Shown here piece by piece: positions 43,989-56,588 of a stretch of 64,000 nt of DNA. The first letter of the stretch is position 1; each line of letters begins with the position of its first letter. Source of the stretch: Taxawa tesnikishii (nom. ined.) (Eukaryota; Ascomycota; Dothideomycetes; Dothideales); assembly GCA_030247885.1 (NCBI GenBank), contig JAPDRO010000005.1:1364001-1428000 (forward strand), in the 5' to 3' direction. The notes under the pieces are model-generated. The model saw only the letters and a list, made by a program, of their open reading frames with translations, was not told the DNA's origin and did not search any database. A program made the position numbers and the translations under genes.

Positions 43989-45829
43989 ATGGCCGAGAAA
44001 AAGTCAGCTACCGAGCAAGTCCGGCCCGTTAGCGATGCTTCCACTGACATTGAGGGGTCTTCTCTGACCCTAATTGGACACCCGGCTACATCTCCAGATT
44101 TCCTTGGCTAGGGCTCAGCGCCCTTTCTACAGTCCTCCTTTGCGCTGCCGCATCTGTTGTCACGCTCGAGATATCCGACGGAAAGTCACAGTCGAACTGG
44201 CCCGAGAAATTGGCACCCAACGTCATTCTTGGAGGTCTCAACAGCTTGGCGAACATCATGTTTGGAATCGCTATCGGAAACGGCATCGCTATTGCTTGGT
44301 GGAGACGAACTTTAAAAGGTGCCACAATCGAAGAGTTGCACCGCTCATGGGCCTTCAGCTCGAGCTTGAAGGAAATAGCGTTGTCCGGCAAATATTTCAA
44401 CTTCATCGCACTGGCCGCTCTCACTACTAAGCTGACCATCGTCGACAATATGCTCCTGCAGCGAGCCACTACTACCACTATCGCCCCGGACGAACCCAAA
44501 ACAATCCCGAGTGTATATGGTTACGCGAACGATACTATTCCGGTCACAGGTCGGATGAATCAACGGGGCGAACCTGCACTTCTGAACTATTGGACCTCTA
44601 GCCTTTTGGGCCAATGGTCAAACAGTGGAGGCTTGCTCCCTACGGACTGGTTTGGCTTTTGATGCAACGACGCGTGTTTTCTCAACGTCACTGCAGCAGG
44701 GTTTGAATTCGACTGCGAAGATGCTGTTCCCAAAGACATCAACTACGGCCAAGTTCTCATGAACTCCGCCCTGACTACAAGTGCATACAACATGAGTGCA
44801 CTGTACCCTAACGCTACTAGTGACGTGCCCCTTTTCAACATCACGTTCGACGTCGACTTCCGCGTCCCAGAGGAGGCCGCCATGTACGGTGACGGCGTCG
44901 CTTACTCCCGGATTATCATGGACATCCTCTATACGGATGCAATCGACACAAACAGTCCGGACGACGGATACAGTAACAGGACCATCGCAAAAACCGACAA
45001 ATCATATGACTGCCCTGGTACGCTCGTACAACAACGCTGCTACCTACGACCCGCTGTAATCACGTATCCTGTCACCTACCGGCAGAGTCATGATGTCAAC
45101 GCCGTGTCGGGCATGAGTTTGGGTGTTAACACCTCATCGTACAATAATTTCGACGGCAACAATTGGGCAGGGCTTTACAACTACACGCAGAAACAGCAAG
45201 ATGGGTTCAAGATTCTGCGACACAACGACGTCTACGAAGAGCATAACACCGTGGCATCCCCTACGGACACTCGGCTCGGCGGCATTCTGCTCGGTCTAGA
45301 AACGTATCTCACAGGCACAGCGGAGATGTGGTTTGACGACATCGCCGGGTTCTCCGTGAGACAGAGCGGGCAAGCAGCTTCTATGCTCCAAACCATGCCT
45401 GAGGCAGTACAGTGCGGCTATTCATACAGCGACCCCTTGACCTATCTAGTGCAGAGCATCAACCAGATCATGTTGCTCATCAGTATCAATCCGACCTACT
45501 ACGTAGACGTTGACGACGACACCGACTCGCATGAAGCTTTTCAGCCCATCTTGACAAACTATACCGCCATAGTGTACCGGAACAACACACACTACGTTAC
45601 TAAGCGTCCCTTTATGTGGGGCGCTTTCGCCTCTATGCTCGCTTGCGTATTGTGCGTGCTACCTACATACTACGGCTATTGGCAGCTTGGGCGCAAGGTA
45701 ACACTAGGGCCCTTCGAGATCGCCAATGCGTTTCGGGCACCCGTGCTCGAACATTCACGAGGCTCGAACGCTGAAGTCGGGAACTTGCTCAAAGAAGTCG
45801 GTGGTAAAAGGTCAAGTATGGAGAGGTAG
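43989..45829 (+). CDS. Fungal multi-pass membrane protein, DUF3176-like
   Basis: Function unknown; architecture fits fungal DUF3176-type proteins. A polar N-tail (MAEKKSATEQVRPVSDASTD) precedes membrane helices LGLSALSTVLLCAAASVVTL, NSLANIMFGIAIGNGIAIAW and NFIALAALTTKLTIVDNML. A long extracytoplasmic loop with many N-x-S/T sites and paired Cys follows (CEDAVPKDINYG, SYDCPGTLVQQRC), and a last helix near FMWGAFASMLACVLCVL. One G is missing at 44084-44085, early in the gene. There is also an in-frame TGA at 44660-44662 (after TDWFGF), in otherwise continuous sequence. With a true stop the gene would be dead. Expected length about 613 residues. No introns. Confidence 0.7.
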
Positions 45830-46176
45830 TAACGCGTGAGGGAGCGACGGGCATCTTAGCGATAGCCGAACTAGAGAGCGTAAGAAGAGTATAGTACTAG
45901 ATAACAAGTTTCCGTACCTCAACCCTAAGTATAAAATTACTCTTCTCTCTTTAGATGACATGTTATTCCCTAATAGCGCGAACCAGTCCTTGCAGACCCC
46001 TAAATCATTGCTATTAGTTAATTACTACGCTATGCGATAAAGGTCAGCGAAGCCTCTCTATATATATATCTCCTAGGAGAGATAGCGTTTGGCTTCCCTC
46101 GTTCAAGGTAGCTAGCTATAGACCGAGCATAGTATCGATAAGTACCCGGAAGATGTTCCATAATGCTGAAGGCTTA
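45830..46176. other. AT-leaning intergenic stretch before the MITE
   Basis: About 350 bp without coding signal or repeat that I can define. Confidence 0.45.
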
Positions 46177-46324
46177 GGCCCAGGTTGTTTCGCTTTCCAG
46201 TAACTAGTTACTGACCTGTTACTGGCCTGTTACTGAGTTTCTGACCAATCGGAGAGCTTAAAACTCAGTAACAGGCCAGTAACAGGTCAGTAACTAGTTA
46301 CTGGAAAGCGAAACAACCTGGGCC
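46177..46324. mobile_element. MITE-like palindromic element, 148 bp, TTA target duplication
   Basis: Two 64-base arms (46177-46240 and 46261-46324) are perfect inverted repeats around a 20-base spacer. Ends are GGCCCAGGTTGTTTCGC and its complement. TTA flanks each side (46174-46176 and 46325-46327), the target type of PIF/Harbinger elements. Each arm contains internal direct repeats of a CTGTTACTG-like unit. It could fold into a long hairpin if transcribed. Confidence 0.88.
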
Positions 46325-46327
46325 TTA

Positions 46328-46698
46328 GTCTGCTTATTGCTACCTCATTCTACATTTTGTCTTTCTCCTGGGAGATCCCTATCAGCTTGAGTGCTACTTG
46401 AGTTGCGCTTTCATCACATAAGATCAAGGTATCTGGGTTTATGGAGGTTGCAGGACGGTACCCCCACCGAATGTGGGGAATTTACCCCGCACGAACCCGC
46501 CCCAGCTATGGTCGCATCTCTACTCCAACAGACCCTGCACGTACATAGAGAACCGCTTGTCTACGAGTGTCCTTCTTTATTTCCTGTTTGGCGTACGATC
46601 AGGTTCTCTGACACAATCAGATTCGCAACTTGGACTTGTTGGAGAACCCTCTCGAGTGTCGTTGTCATTGCATACAGCTTAGCTTCCGCTACTCAACC
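46328..46698. other. Intergenic, promoter side of the SDR gene
   Basis: About 370 bp between the MITE and the SDR start. The MITE thus lies about 375 bp upstream of the start and may sit in its regulatory region. Confidence 0.45.
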
Positions 46699-47867
46699 AT
46701 GGACCCAGCCGAGTTTGGAGTCTCCACGATTCCGTTGAACCACAAGCCTTATGGGCCAATCCGGTCAGATGAACTGAAAGGGGCGAACAAAGGCAAGACA
46801 GCGGTAGTGACGGGTGCCGCACGAGGTATGTAACGTCGCGTTGCTGTCAAGGTCCACGGGGCCGTAACACTGTTGAGCTATGGAACTAACATGATCGACC
46901 TTAATCAGGTATCGGTAGAGCGATCGCAGAAGCGATGGCAAATTCTGGAGCGAATCTGGCGATTCTTGACGTACTCGAGGACAACCTAGCAGAAACTCGG
47001 AAGATTTGCGAGGGATATGAAGTGAAGGTGCAGACTTACAGTTGTGATGTGACCGACGTGAGCCGTGTCCGGGCTGTCTTTAAAGACATCAACAGCACAC
47101 TGGGTCCTGTCGAGTAAATGCTTAAACGTATGTGTACTATGAGCTCGGACGCTAAGTCGTTTGTGGCAGCATCATGGTCAATTGCGCTGGTGTTGCTACG
47201 GGTAACTGGCAACATGAGGAGACATTCGAGCAATTCTGGCGCGCAATCGAGATTAACTTCAAAGGAGTAAGTTTGGGCCCCACCCCGAGCCTTATAGTCC
47301 GGACATTGACAGAACTTCCATTAGACGATGCTCTGCATTTACGAGGTCCTGAAAGGCATGCGCGAGCGGCAATCCGGGTGCATCATCAATCTGGCTTCCC
47401 GTGCGGCAACTATCGATTATCCAACCGGTGCAAGCTACAACTCGTCAAAGGCTGCTGTGGCTCGTGCAGTGGGTACTATACAAGCAGAGCTTGATGAAAA
47501 GGGCCTTGGCGAGAAAGTGCACATGTACTCTCTCCATCCTGGTGGCGTTCTGACGGCAATGGCACGAGGTAGGGTTTTCCTTCTTTCGATTACGTACTAT
47601 CCTCGCACTCATACTAAACGCTTCACTACAGGTGAAAACGAAGAAGTGTTCAAGATGCTAGAGTCATTGTTCATTGATTCCCCTCAGCTGTGCGGAAACA
47701 CTTGCGCATACTTGGCGACGGGTAGAGCGAAGGAGATCCGAGGCCTCTACTTCGATTGCAGACAAGACATCGAGCGCGTTTGCGGTCTAGGCAGGGAAAC
47801 ATTAAAGAAATCCGGACTTTATACGCTCAAGGTAGAGTTCCACCATGGCTACTGCAACGAGCCATAA
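46699..47867 (+). CDS. Short-chain dehydrogenase/reductase
   Basis: NAD(P)-dependent classical SDR; substrate unknown. Five exons: 46699-46825, 46909-47113, 47170-47266, 47325-47568, 47632-47867; introns 83, 56, 58 and 63 bp, all GT..AG; 302 residues, frame intact. Cofactor motif TAVVTGAARGIGRAIAEAMA (split by intron 1), CDVTDVSRV, MVNCAGVATGNW, the catalytic Ser in IINLASRAATIDY, ASYNSSKAAVARAV for Tyr/Lys, and MYSLHPGGVLTAMAR. The C-terminal part (GNTCAYLATGRAKEIRGLYF) fits fungal SDRs that follow a loose 3-oxoacyl-reductase pattern. It is the last intact gene before the repeat block. Confidence 0.88.
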
Positions 47868-47949
47868 GGTGGGAGCCCTTAGATACTTCCTTAGTCAGCT
47901 AGACCTTCTATAGGACATATATTTCGCTATTACACTACGACCAGGGCAT

Positions 47950-48640
47950 GGGCTTGATGACTGTGGCCGGCGCATTGGGCCCATAGGCTTGGGATCACAG
48001 ATGAGGTGCGCCGTTAATATACACGACGCCGAGCTCGGCGTTAGCTTCCTGACACAAGAACACGGTGACGCCGGCCTCCTCGCCCGCGCGCGAAGGTGAG
48101 AATTCCATATCGACGCTGTACGTAAACAGTGTGTCGGTCTAGCGGCGACCGACTCAAGGTCTGACCCGCGAGAGGGTCAAAGTCTGGGAAGGCAGTCAGG
48201 TTGGCGTTCGAAGGGATGAGGCGGAGGCGGGTCGAGGGGCCGCTGGGTGAGATGGCGTAGCTTTCGCGCTGCGGGGAGCGCCAGAAGGTGGAAAGGAGCA
48301 GGAGCGAGGATCCAGGCGGGAATGTATAGTAGTTGGGTTTTCGACAAAGGGCCCGCAGCTGGGCACGGCGAGGTTCTTGGGCGGCAGCAGGCCCAACATC
48401 TTACCCTAGCCGCGGTCGGTCACTAGATATTGGCCCTCGGGCCACGACACCGAGTATAGGAGCGTTTCGTGGTTCATGGACTCGTGCACGTATTCGCGCC
48501 CGGCGCGCGTGGCCAAAGCGACGCCTCATTAGTTTCCTACTGCATCCGGGAACGAATCCGCGTGGCCGACGGTCTGGGAGAGCGAGGTCGTGTTAACAAT
48601 GGTTTGGATTGGGTTCGCCGGGTCGAGCTCCCACGGGCCT
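47950..48640 (-). pseudogene. Relic of a GH43-like glycoside hydrolase
   Basis: Read on the minus strand, pieces of a family-43-type enzyme appear in order: GPWELDPANPIQT, LSQTVGHADSFPDAVGN, GVALATRAGREYVHESMNHE, LLPPKNLAVPSCGPF, then LRLIPSNANLTAFPDFDPL and YSVDMEFSP. The frame is broken by stops, among them adjacent TAA TGA (48526-48531) where the family has Trp-Trp, and a TAG near 48403, plus shifts. The N-terminal half, including the catalytic core, is missing; it ends at the AT-rich block. A decayed beta-xylosidase or arabinanase-type gene. Confidence 0.7.
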
Positions 48641-49192
48641 TAAGGTTAGGGGTTTACTATTATAGACTATCTTAGCTACCTACCGCCGTATACTTAACTA
48701 TTCGCTAACGTGGGGAATATTAGAGTCCTATATATTACAAAATTATAAGTAGTATAACTTAAACGTCTTAAACCCTTAGTATATAGTCTAAGAATTTTAA
48801 AGCTACTTTATTAAGTTATTTAATATAGTCCGCGAGGTAATAAATTAAGTAAAGTTATAAATTACTTAAACTTCTTTAGGTAACTAAAAGCCCTTAAAAG
48901 TAGAAAATTAGTCTAAGTAAAGTAGAGCTAAGCTATACTTAAGTTAGTAATTTATATTTTTACTTAATTTACTACTTTATAGTTTATATTACTATATATA
49001 TAAGTTTCCTTACTTACTCTTATATATTTATTTTTCTTTCTACGTACTATTCTCTTATAATATGTTAGTAAAAGTCTATATATAATTACTTATTATTACT
49101 AAAACTAGTTACTTTTAAGCGTATATAGCTTAATAATAAAATATTTATAAACTTAACTTTATTATAAAAGTTATAAATAGTTAGTTATACTA
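48641..49192. other. AT-rich RIP-mutated stretch, origin not identified
   Basis: About 550 bp of AT-rich DNA, nearly without CA and TG. It marks the start of the repeat block. I could not assign it to an element. Confidence 0.6.
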
Positions 49193-51041
49193 ACGTAAAC
49201 CGCGAGGAAGTAAGTTAAGTAAGGAAGTAAACTACTAAAACGTAACTCTCTTATATTCTACTATTATTACTACTTACTATAAATATTCCTATATTTAATA
49301 AACTCGTTTATATTAAAGCTAATATATAGGACGCTATCTTTACGCTTAAAAGAAAGGAACTTAAGTTAATTTATAAGGCTATAGGCGCGTTTAATATCTC
49401 TTACTTAACTCTACGCGCGCGTATAATTAAATAGACTTCGCGCGCTATAGCGTATAAATCGAATTAAATTCTCTTAAATATAGAAGAAAAGATATTAGTC
49501 TAATAAATTATACGTCTTATACGTACTAGCTTTTTTACTTCGCTTACGTTAGTTATATAAATAGTCGAAGAGATTTAATGCGAACGTATATAATTATCGA
49601 GGACTTTATAATTATCTCCTCGACTAATTAGTAAGAAGTAACTCGACTACTTTAAGACTTACTATCTTAAGATTACTAGTATTTAGACTTATTAAATAAA
49701 TAGCGCGCGCTTTAATATAATAAGTTACGATGCTATAAAGAGGTAGTTTAACGCGATAATAAAGCTATTTATATAATATAACTATCCTCTAAAGTACGTC
49801 TATAATATAGACGAGTTTAACTTTATAGTTAAAGTAAGTTAATTATTAAGAGCTTTAGTTAATATACGCGAGATATTTAGTTAGAAGTAAGTTAAAAGCT
49901 AAGGGAAGTAAATAATAGTAATTAAGTATATAAGCGCTACTAAAGTCGCTATATTACCCTTAATTATCTTTAAGGCAAAATATACTAATACTACGTAAGT
50001 ACCTATATATACGCCTTTAAACTAGAAGTTCTTAACTAGTAGTAATAACTAAATATCTAATAGTTATAGTTTATAGTAGCTAACTATTATTTTCGAGCTC
50101 TTAACGTAATCTAACGACTCTATAATACGAAGAATACTAATTATAAATAGCTATAGTAGCTATATAATAGCGAAAGTAATAGCCTTTTATATAGGAAATA
50201 TAATCGACTTACTTATCTTATTACCTTACTATTTATATATACTCTAACTACTTAATATTAGAGTATTTATATTATTAAAGCGCGCGCTAGCCTCGGAAAC
50301 TAACGCTACTTTACGAGTTAATTTTAGTTATATATTACGCGTAGAGTAGACGGAAATATATATTCGCGTAAGGGCGAGGGCGCTTATAATTAATAATATC
50401 CTTAGTAGATAAAAAGGAGTAAGTCTTATACCTTTAAGCTTTATAATAGTACTTAATAAGTTACTTACGAAGCTAACTATAGTAAATATATAACCTTATA
50501 TACCTTTATAATAACTTAATTTAGACCTCTTACTACTTAATAACTTACTACTAGATAGTACTAAGTTACGCGAAGTAAACGTAGCGCTTAATATAGTAAT
50601 TAAAGCTACGTAAAACTTACCTTCTTTAGTAAAGTAATATATAGAGTATATAACTCGCGCTTTTAAAGCGACGTATAGTAAGCTTATTACTTTACGTAAG
50701 TAAGTAAAAGAATAAGAGAAGCTTCTTAATATATAAAAGGCTTAAACTAAGGGTAAGTAAGTTATATTAAAGGGAAGATTCTTATTTAATATAAAAGAAG
50801 TACTTAAGATAGTAAAGGTAGCTAAAGCGAAGTTATCGAGTAAAAAGGTACGTAGACGACTACGTAAGCGCGTAATTAAAGAAGTACTCGAGGATAATAG
50901 TAATAAAGTACTTAAAAATATATATAGTAACTTAGATTCTAACTATATTATTATTACGATACGTAAATAGCGATAGAATCCGTATAGTTAGTAATTTAAT
51001 AGTTTACTTCCTTACTTAGTTTACTTCCTCGTAGTTTACGT
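49193..51041 (+). mobile_element. RIP-dead copy A of the pogo/Fot element
   Basis: 1849 bp between TA dinucleotides (49191-49192, 51042-51043), with degraded inverted ends starting ACGTAAACCGCGAGG. It aligns by eye along its whole length with the young element at 38144, in the same orientation. CA and TG are almost absent, and the transposase frame has very many stops. It is flanked on both sides by AT-rich DNA of unclear origin. Confidence 0.88.
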
Positions 51042-51322
51042 TATAACTTTTATATATAAATTTTTTATATAAAAGAATTATTAACTTATTATTTTAAGTT
51101 AATATTATAAATTCTCTTTAAAACTAGTTATATTTAAAATGCTTATAACTTTTTAATAAAGCCTTTATAAACTTACTTTATATACGAAAGCTATAGATAA
51201 TTAAATATACTATAACTTTTATTTATATAGTTTTTATTTAAATTAACTATTTATCGAAAAATTAAAGATTTTTAAAAGATATTTATAATCCGAAATTTCT
51301 AATACTTATAACTTAATATATA
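51042..51322. other. AT-rich spacer
   Basis: About 280 bp of RIP-type sequence between copy A and the next element. Not assigned. Confidence 0.5.
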
Positions 51323-52067
51323 ATGTATTTTATTACTAAGTAGTTTACTATTACTAAGTAGTTTACTCTTACTAATATCGCGACTATTATAAACTATTAC
51401 TTTTATACTATAATACTATATAAAAATATACTTTAATTTATAGTACTATTTAGAAGTATCGCTATTATTTAAATCTACTATTTTTATAGTATAAGTACGC
51501 GTATTATAATTAGTCTTACTATAATATTTATAGTACTTTTATATACGTACTTTCTTTATAAGCTATTTAGTACCCTCGTTATTACTATTGTCCTTATTAG
51601 TTATTAAATCTTATATATTACTTACTATAAGACTTTTTCTATTTAAATATACTTTCTTTTATAACTACGCTACTTTATTAACGCCTTAATCGACTTCTAA
51701 AGACTTACGATTTCTTTTATTTATAACTCTAATTTATAACTTATAATAACTATACCTTTAATAAGCGAATTTATAGCTTATAAAAGAAGCGAAATAAGTA
51801 AATCCTTATATAGTTATATACGCTCGTAAACTAGCATTATTTATACTTTTATCTCCTTTAAATTAGCTAGTATTTTAGACTCTTATAAGGTAACTTTTAA
51901 TAGTATAAGTATCGGCGTATAAAGTACTATATTAAGCTTCGATAGTATTTACTTTAAGTTATAAGAAACTAAACTAATACCTTTAAAATTTACTTAGATA
52001 TTATCCTTTATAATTACCTTATTAAAAGTAATATAAAAGGCTAGTAAAAGGCTTCTTTCTTAACTTA

Positions 52068-53915
52068 ACGTATTTTATTACCGAGCGGTTTACTATTACT
52101 AAGTAGTTCGCCCTTACTAATATCGCGACTATTATAAACTATTACCTCCGTATTATAATACTATATAAAAATATACTCTAGTCTATAGTACTATTTAGAA
52201 GTATTACTATTATTTAAATCTACTATTTCTATAGTATAAGTACGCGTATTATAGCTAGTCTTATCGCAATATCTATAGTACCTTTACGTACGTACCTTCT
52301 TTATAAGCTATTTAGTACTCTCGTTATTACTATCGTCCTTATTAGCTATTAAATCCTATACGTTACTTACTATAAGACTTTCCTCTATTTAAATATACTT
52401 TCTTTTGCGACTACGCTACTTTATTAACGCCTTAATCGACTTCTAAAGACTTATAATTTCCCTTGTTTATAACTCTAATTTATAACTTATAATAGCTATA
52501 CCTTTAGTAAGCGAATTTATAGCCTATAGAAGAGGCGAAATAGGCGAATTTTTATGTAGTTATATACGCTCGCAAACTAGCGTTATTTGCGCCTTTATTT
52601 CCTTTAGATTAGCTAGTATTTTAGACTCCTATAAGGTAACTTCTAATAGTATAAGTATTAGCGTACGAAGTACTACGTTAAGCTTTAATAGTACTTACTC
52701 TAAGTTATAAGGAACTAATCTAGCGCTTTTAAAGCTTACTTAGATATTATCCTTTATAATTGCCTTATTAAAAGTAATATAAAAGGCTAGTAGGAAGGCT
52801 TCTTTCTTAACTTACATAGTAGAGTACTATAACTAGTTATTAATCTCCGCGTTATATACTTGCTTTAAGGGGCAAAATAGCCTACGTTAAGTAGCTATAA
52901 TAAGTATAATAAGTATAAAGGTATATAAAGAATAATAATCTTCTATTCTTTATAATAGTTATAGAAGTTATAACTATTATAGCTCTCGTAGTCGTCTATA
53001 ATTAGTAGGTAGTATATACCTACTTAACGCGCCTTTATATGCGCGTTAAAGTACTTTAACTACTTTAGAGTAAGCTTATTTATCGTCTAGCTATTAGCGC
53101 TAGTCTTAAGTACTTAGTCGCGAGGTAAGTCTACGTACTAGCTTAATATAAGGACCTTACTACTAAAGATAATAAAGAGTAAGATAGCTTACTTAGTAGC
53201 GTAAATACCTTAGATAATTATAACTTACTCCTAGTTACTTAGCTATACCTTTTTAGAATTACTTCGTTTCTTAGAGCCTATAAAGACTATTTAAGCGTTA
53301 ATTATACTTATTATAAAGCCTATCTTATTAAAGTTATATATATCTTCGTCTAAGATACTATACTTTTCCTTTGTCTTTCTAACTAGCTTAAACTAGAGCG
53401 TTATAACGTATACGTCTTCGTTTAAGGCTTACTAATAATCGTATAGACGATTACGTTAAAGTTTAACTTTCTTAGTACGCGTCTTAAACCTATTTACCTA
53501 GTACTTACTAATAGGCCCTTTACTACGCGTAGCTAGTAGATTATTAGCTATTTCTTCTACTATAGTCCTTATAGCGCCTATTCCTCGCGAGTTTAACTCG
53601 AGTATACGTACTACTATTACCTTTTCCTTTATCTTTTATAGCTTCTTTAAGTTAAGCTTATAGTTACGTTATACGAGCTTTTCGTCGCGTCGTTATTTTA
53701 GAGTTATTTAGAGGACGTCGAATACCTTAAACGCGTATCTTTAGCTATTAGGAAGGGTTACTTAGGTAGCCTTAATAGCAAGGTATAGTATGCCTTTATT
53801 ATAAGTTAATTGCGCGTTACGTTATAAAGGTATTATTATAATAGTCTATAATAGTCGCGATATTAGTAAGGGCGAACTACTTAGTAATAGTAAACTACTT
53901 AGTAATAAAATATGT
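52068..53915 (-). mobile_element. Second pogo-like family, copy R2-b, inserted in R2-a
   Basis: 1848 bp, starting ACGTATTTTATTACCGAGCGG and ending with the complementary arm, flanked by TA (52066-52067, 53916-53917). The host sequence on each side belongs to R2-a and is continuous when the copy is taken out. It is somewhat less RIP-mutated than R2-a, with more G and C at matching positions, so it is younger. Confidence 0.85.
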
Positions 53916-54739
53916 TATATAGTAAAATACTATAACTAGTTATTAATCTCTATATTATATACTTACTTTAAGGAAGTAAAATAGCTTATATTAAGTAGCT
54001 ATAATAAGTATAATAAGTATAAAGGTATATAAAGAATAATAATCTTTTATTCTTTATAATAGTTATAAAAGTCGTAACTATTATAACTTTCGTAACTATT
54101 TATAATTAGTAGGTAATATATACTTACTTAACGTACCTTTATATACGTATTAAAGTACTTTAACTACTTTAAAGTAAGCTTATTTATTATCTAGCTATTA
54201 GCGCTAGTCTTAAGTACCTAGTTGCGAGGTAAGTCTACGTACTAGCTTAATATAAGAACCTTACTACTAAAGATAATAAAGAGTAAGATAGCTTAATTAA
54301 TAGTATAAATACCTTAAATAATTATAACTTATTCCTAGTTACTTAGTTATACCTTTTTAAGATTACTTTATTTCTTAGAGCTTATAAAGACTATTTAAGT
54401 ATTAATTATACTTATTATAAAGCCTATCTTATTAAAGTTATATATATCTTTATTTAGGATATTATACTTTTCCTTTATCTTTTTAACTAGCTTAAACTAG
54501 GGCGTTATAATACGTATATCTTCGTTTAAGGCTTACTAATAATCGTATAAATAACTACGTTAAAGCTTAACTTCCTTAGTATATATCTTAAACTTATTTA
54601 CTTAGTACTTATTAATAGGCTCTTTACTACGCGTAACTAGTAAATTATTAGTTATTTCTTTTACTATAACGTAAACTATAAGAAAGTCGATTAAGTAAGG
54701 TAGTTAATTACTTAAACGCAACCTCTTAATATTTTACTA

Positions 54740-56588
54740 ACGTAAACTATAAGGAAGTTAACTAGGTAAAGTATTTAGTTATTAAAATACGAACTCTTTA
54801 GCTTTAATCGCTATCTACATATAGTAATAATAATATAGTTAAAATCTAAGTTACTATATATACTTTTAAGTACTTTATCTTCCTTATTCTTAAGTACTTC
54901 TTTAATTATACGCTTACGTAGTCGTCTACGTAGCTTTTTAGTAGCTAAATTCGCTTTTATTACCTTTATTATCTTAAATACTTTATAAGTACTAAATATA
55001 AACTTTCTCTTTAATATAACTTACTTTCCTTTCTTTTAAGCCTTTTATATATTAAAAAGCTCTTATTACTCTTTTAGTTACTTCCGTAATATAACGTTCT
55101 TACTATACGTTATTTTAGTAAAGTAACTTATTTACTTTATATATTACTTTATTAGAAAAGGTAAGTCCTACGTAGCTTTAATAGCTAAGTTAAGCGCTAC
55201 GTTTACTTTATATAGTTTAATACTATCTAAAGGAAAGCTATCTAGTAATAAGAGATTTAAATCGAGTTATTATAAAAGTATATAAGGTTATATATTTATA
55301 ATAGTTAACTTTATAAGTAACTTATTAAGTACTATTATAAAGCTTAGAGGCTTAAGGCTAGCGCCTCTCTATTTACTAAGGATATTATATATAGTAAGCG
55401 CCTTATCTCTTACTCGGATATATATCTCCGTTTATTTTATACGTAATATATAGTTTAAGTCGAGTTATAAAGTAATATTAGTCTCCGAAGTTAGTACGCG
55501 CTTTAGTAAAGTAAAGACGCTAATATTAAGTAACTAGAATATATACGAGTAATAAGGTAATAAGATAAGTAAGTCGATTATATTTTCTATATAAAAGGCG
55601 ATTACCTTTATAGTAATATAACTATTATAGTCGTCTATAATTAGTAGTCGCTATATCGTAAGGTTATTAGGCTACGTTAATAACTTAAAAATAGTAGTTA
55701 ATTACTCGTAACTATAACTATTAAACGTCTAGCTATTACTACTAGTTAAGAACTTTTAGTCTCGTAATATATTAGTAAGTATCTACGCTATATTAGTATA
55801 TTTAGCCTTAAAGATAATTAAGGGTAATATAGCTTCTCTAGTAGCGCTTATATACTTAACTATAATTATCTACTCTTATTAGCCTTCGATTTACTTTTAG
55901 CTAGATACCTTATAAATATTAACTAAAGTTCTTAATAACTAACTTACTTTAACTATAAAGTTAGACTCGTCTATATTATAAACGTACTCTAGAGGATACT
56001 AGTACTATAAAAATAGCTTTATTATTACGTTAAATTACTTCTTTATAGCGTTATAACTTATTACGTTAAAGCGCGCGCTCTCGATTTAATAAGTCTAAAT
56101 ACTTATAATATTAAGATAGTAAGTCTTAAAGTAGTTAAGCTACTTCTTACTAATTAGTCGAGGTAATAATTATAAAGTCTTTAATAACTAAACGTAACTA
56201 CGTCGAATTTCCTTAACTATTTATATTACTAACGTAAGCGAAGTAAGGAAACTAGTACGTATAAGACGCGTAATCTATTATATTAATATACTTTCTTTAG
56301 TATTTAAGAGAATCTACTTTATTTTATACGCTCTTACGCGCGAATTATATCTAGTTATATAATCGCGTAGAGTTTAGTAAAGTATATTATATATATAAGT
56401 AACTTATCGAATTAAAGTATAGTCCTTTTTTCGTAAGGTAAAGAGTATACTCTAAATATTAGATTTAATATAAGTTAGCTTACTAGGTATAGAAGTACTT
56501 ATAGTTAATAGTAGTAATATATAAAGATAAGAAGGTTACGTTTAAGTAACTAGTTACTTTACTTAGTTAACTTCCTCGTAGTTTACGT
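54740..56588 (-). mobile_element. RIP-dead copy E of the pogo/Fot element, inserted in copy D
   Basis: 1849 bp in reverse orientation, starting ACGTAAACTATAAGGAAG after TA (54738-54739) and ending GTTTACGT before TA (56589-56590). It inserted about 70 bp from the left end of copy D. Strong CA/TG depletion; no open frame. Confidence 0.85.
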
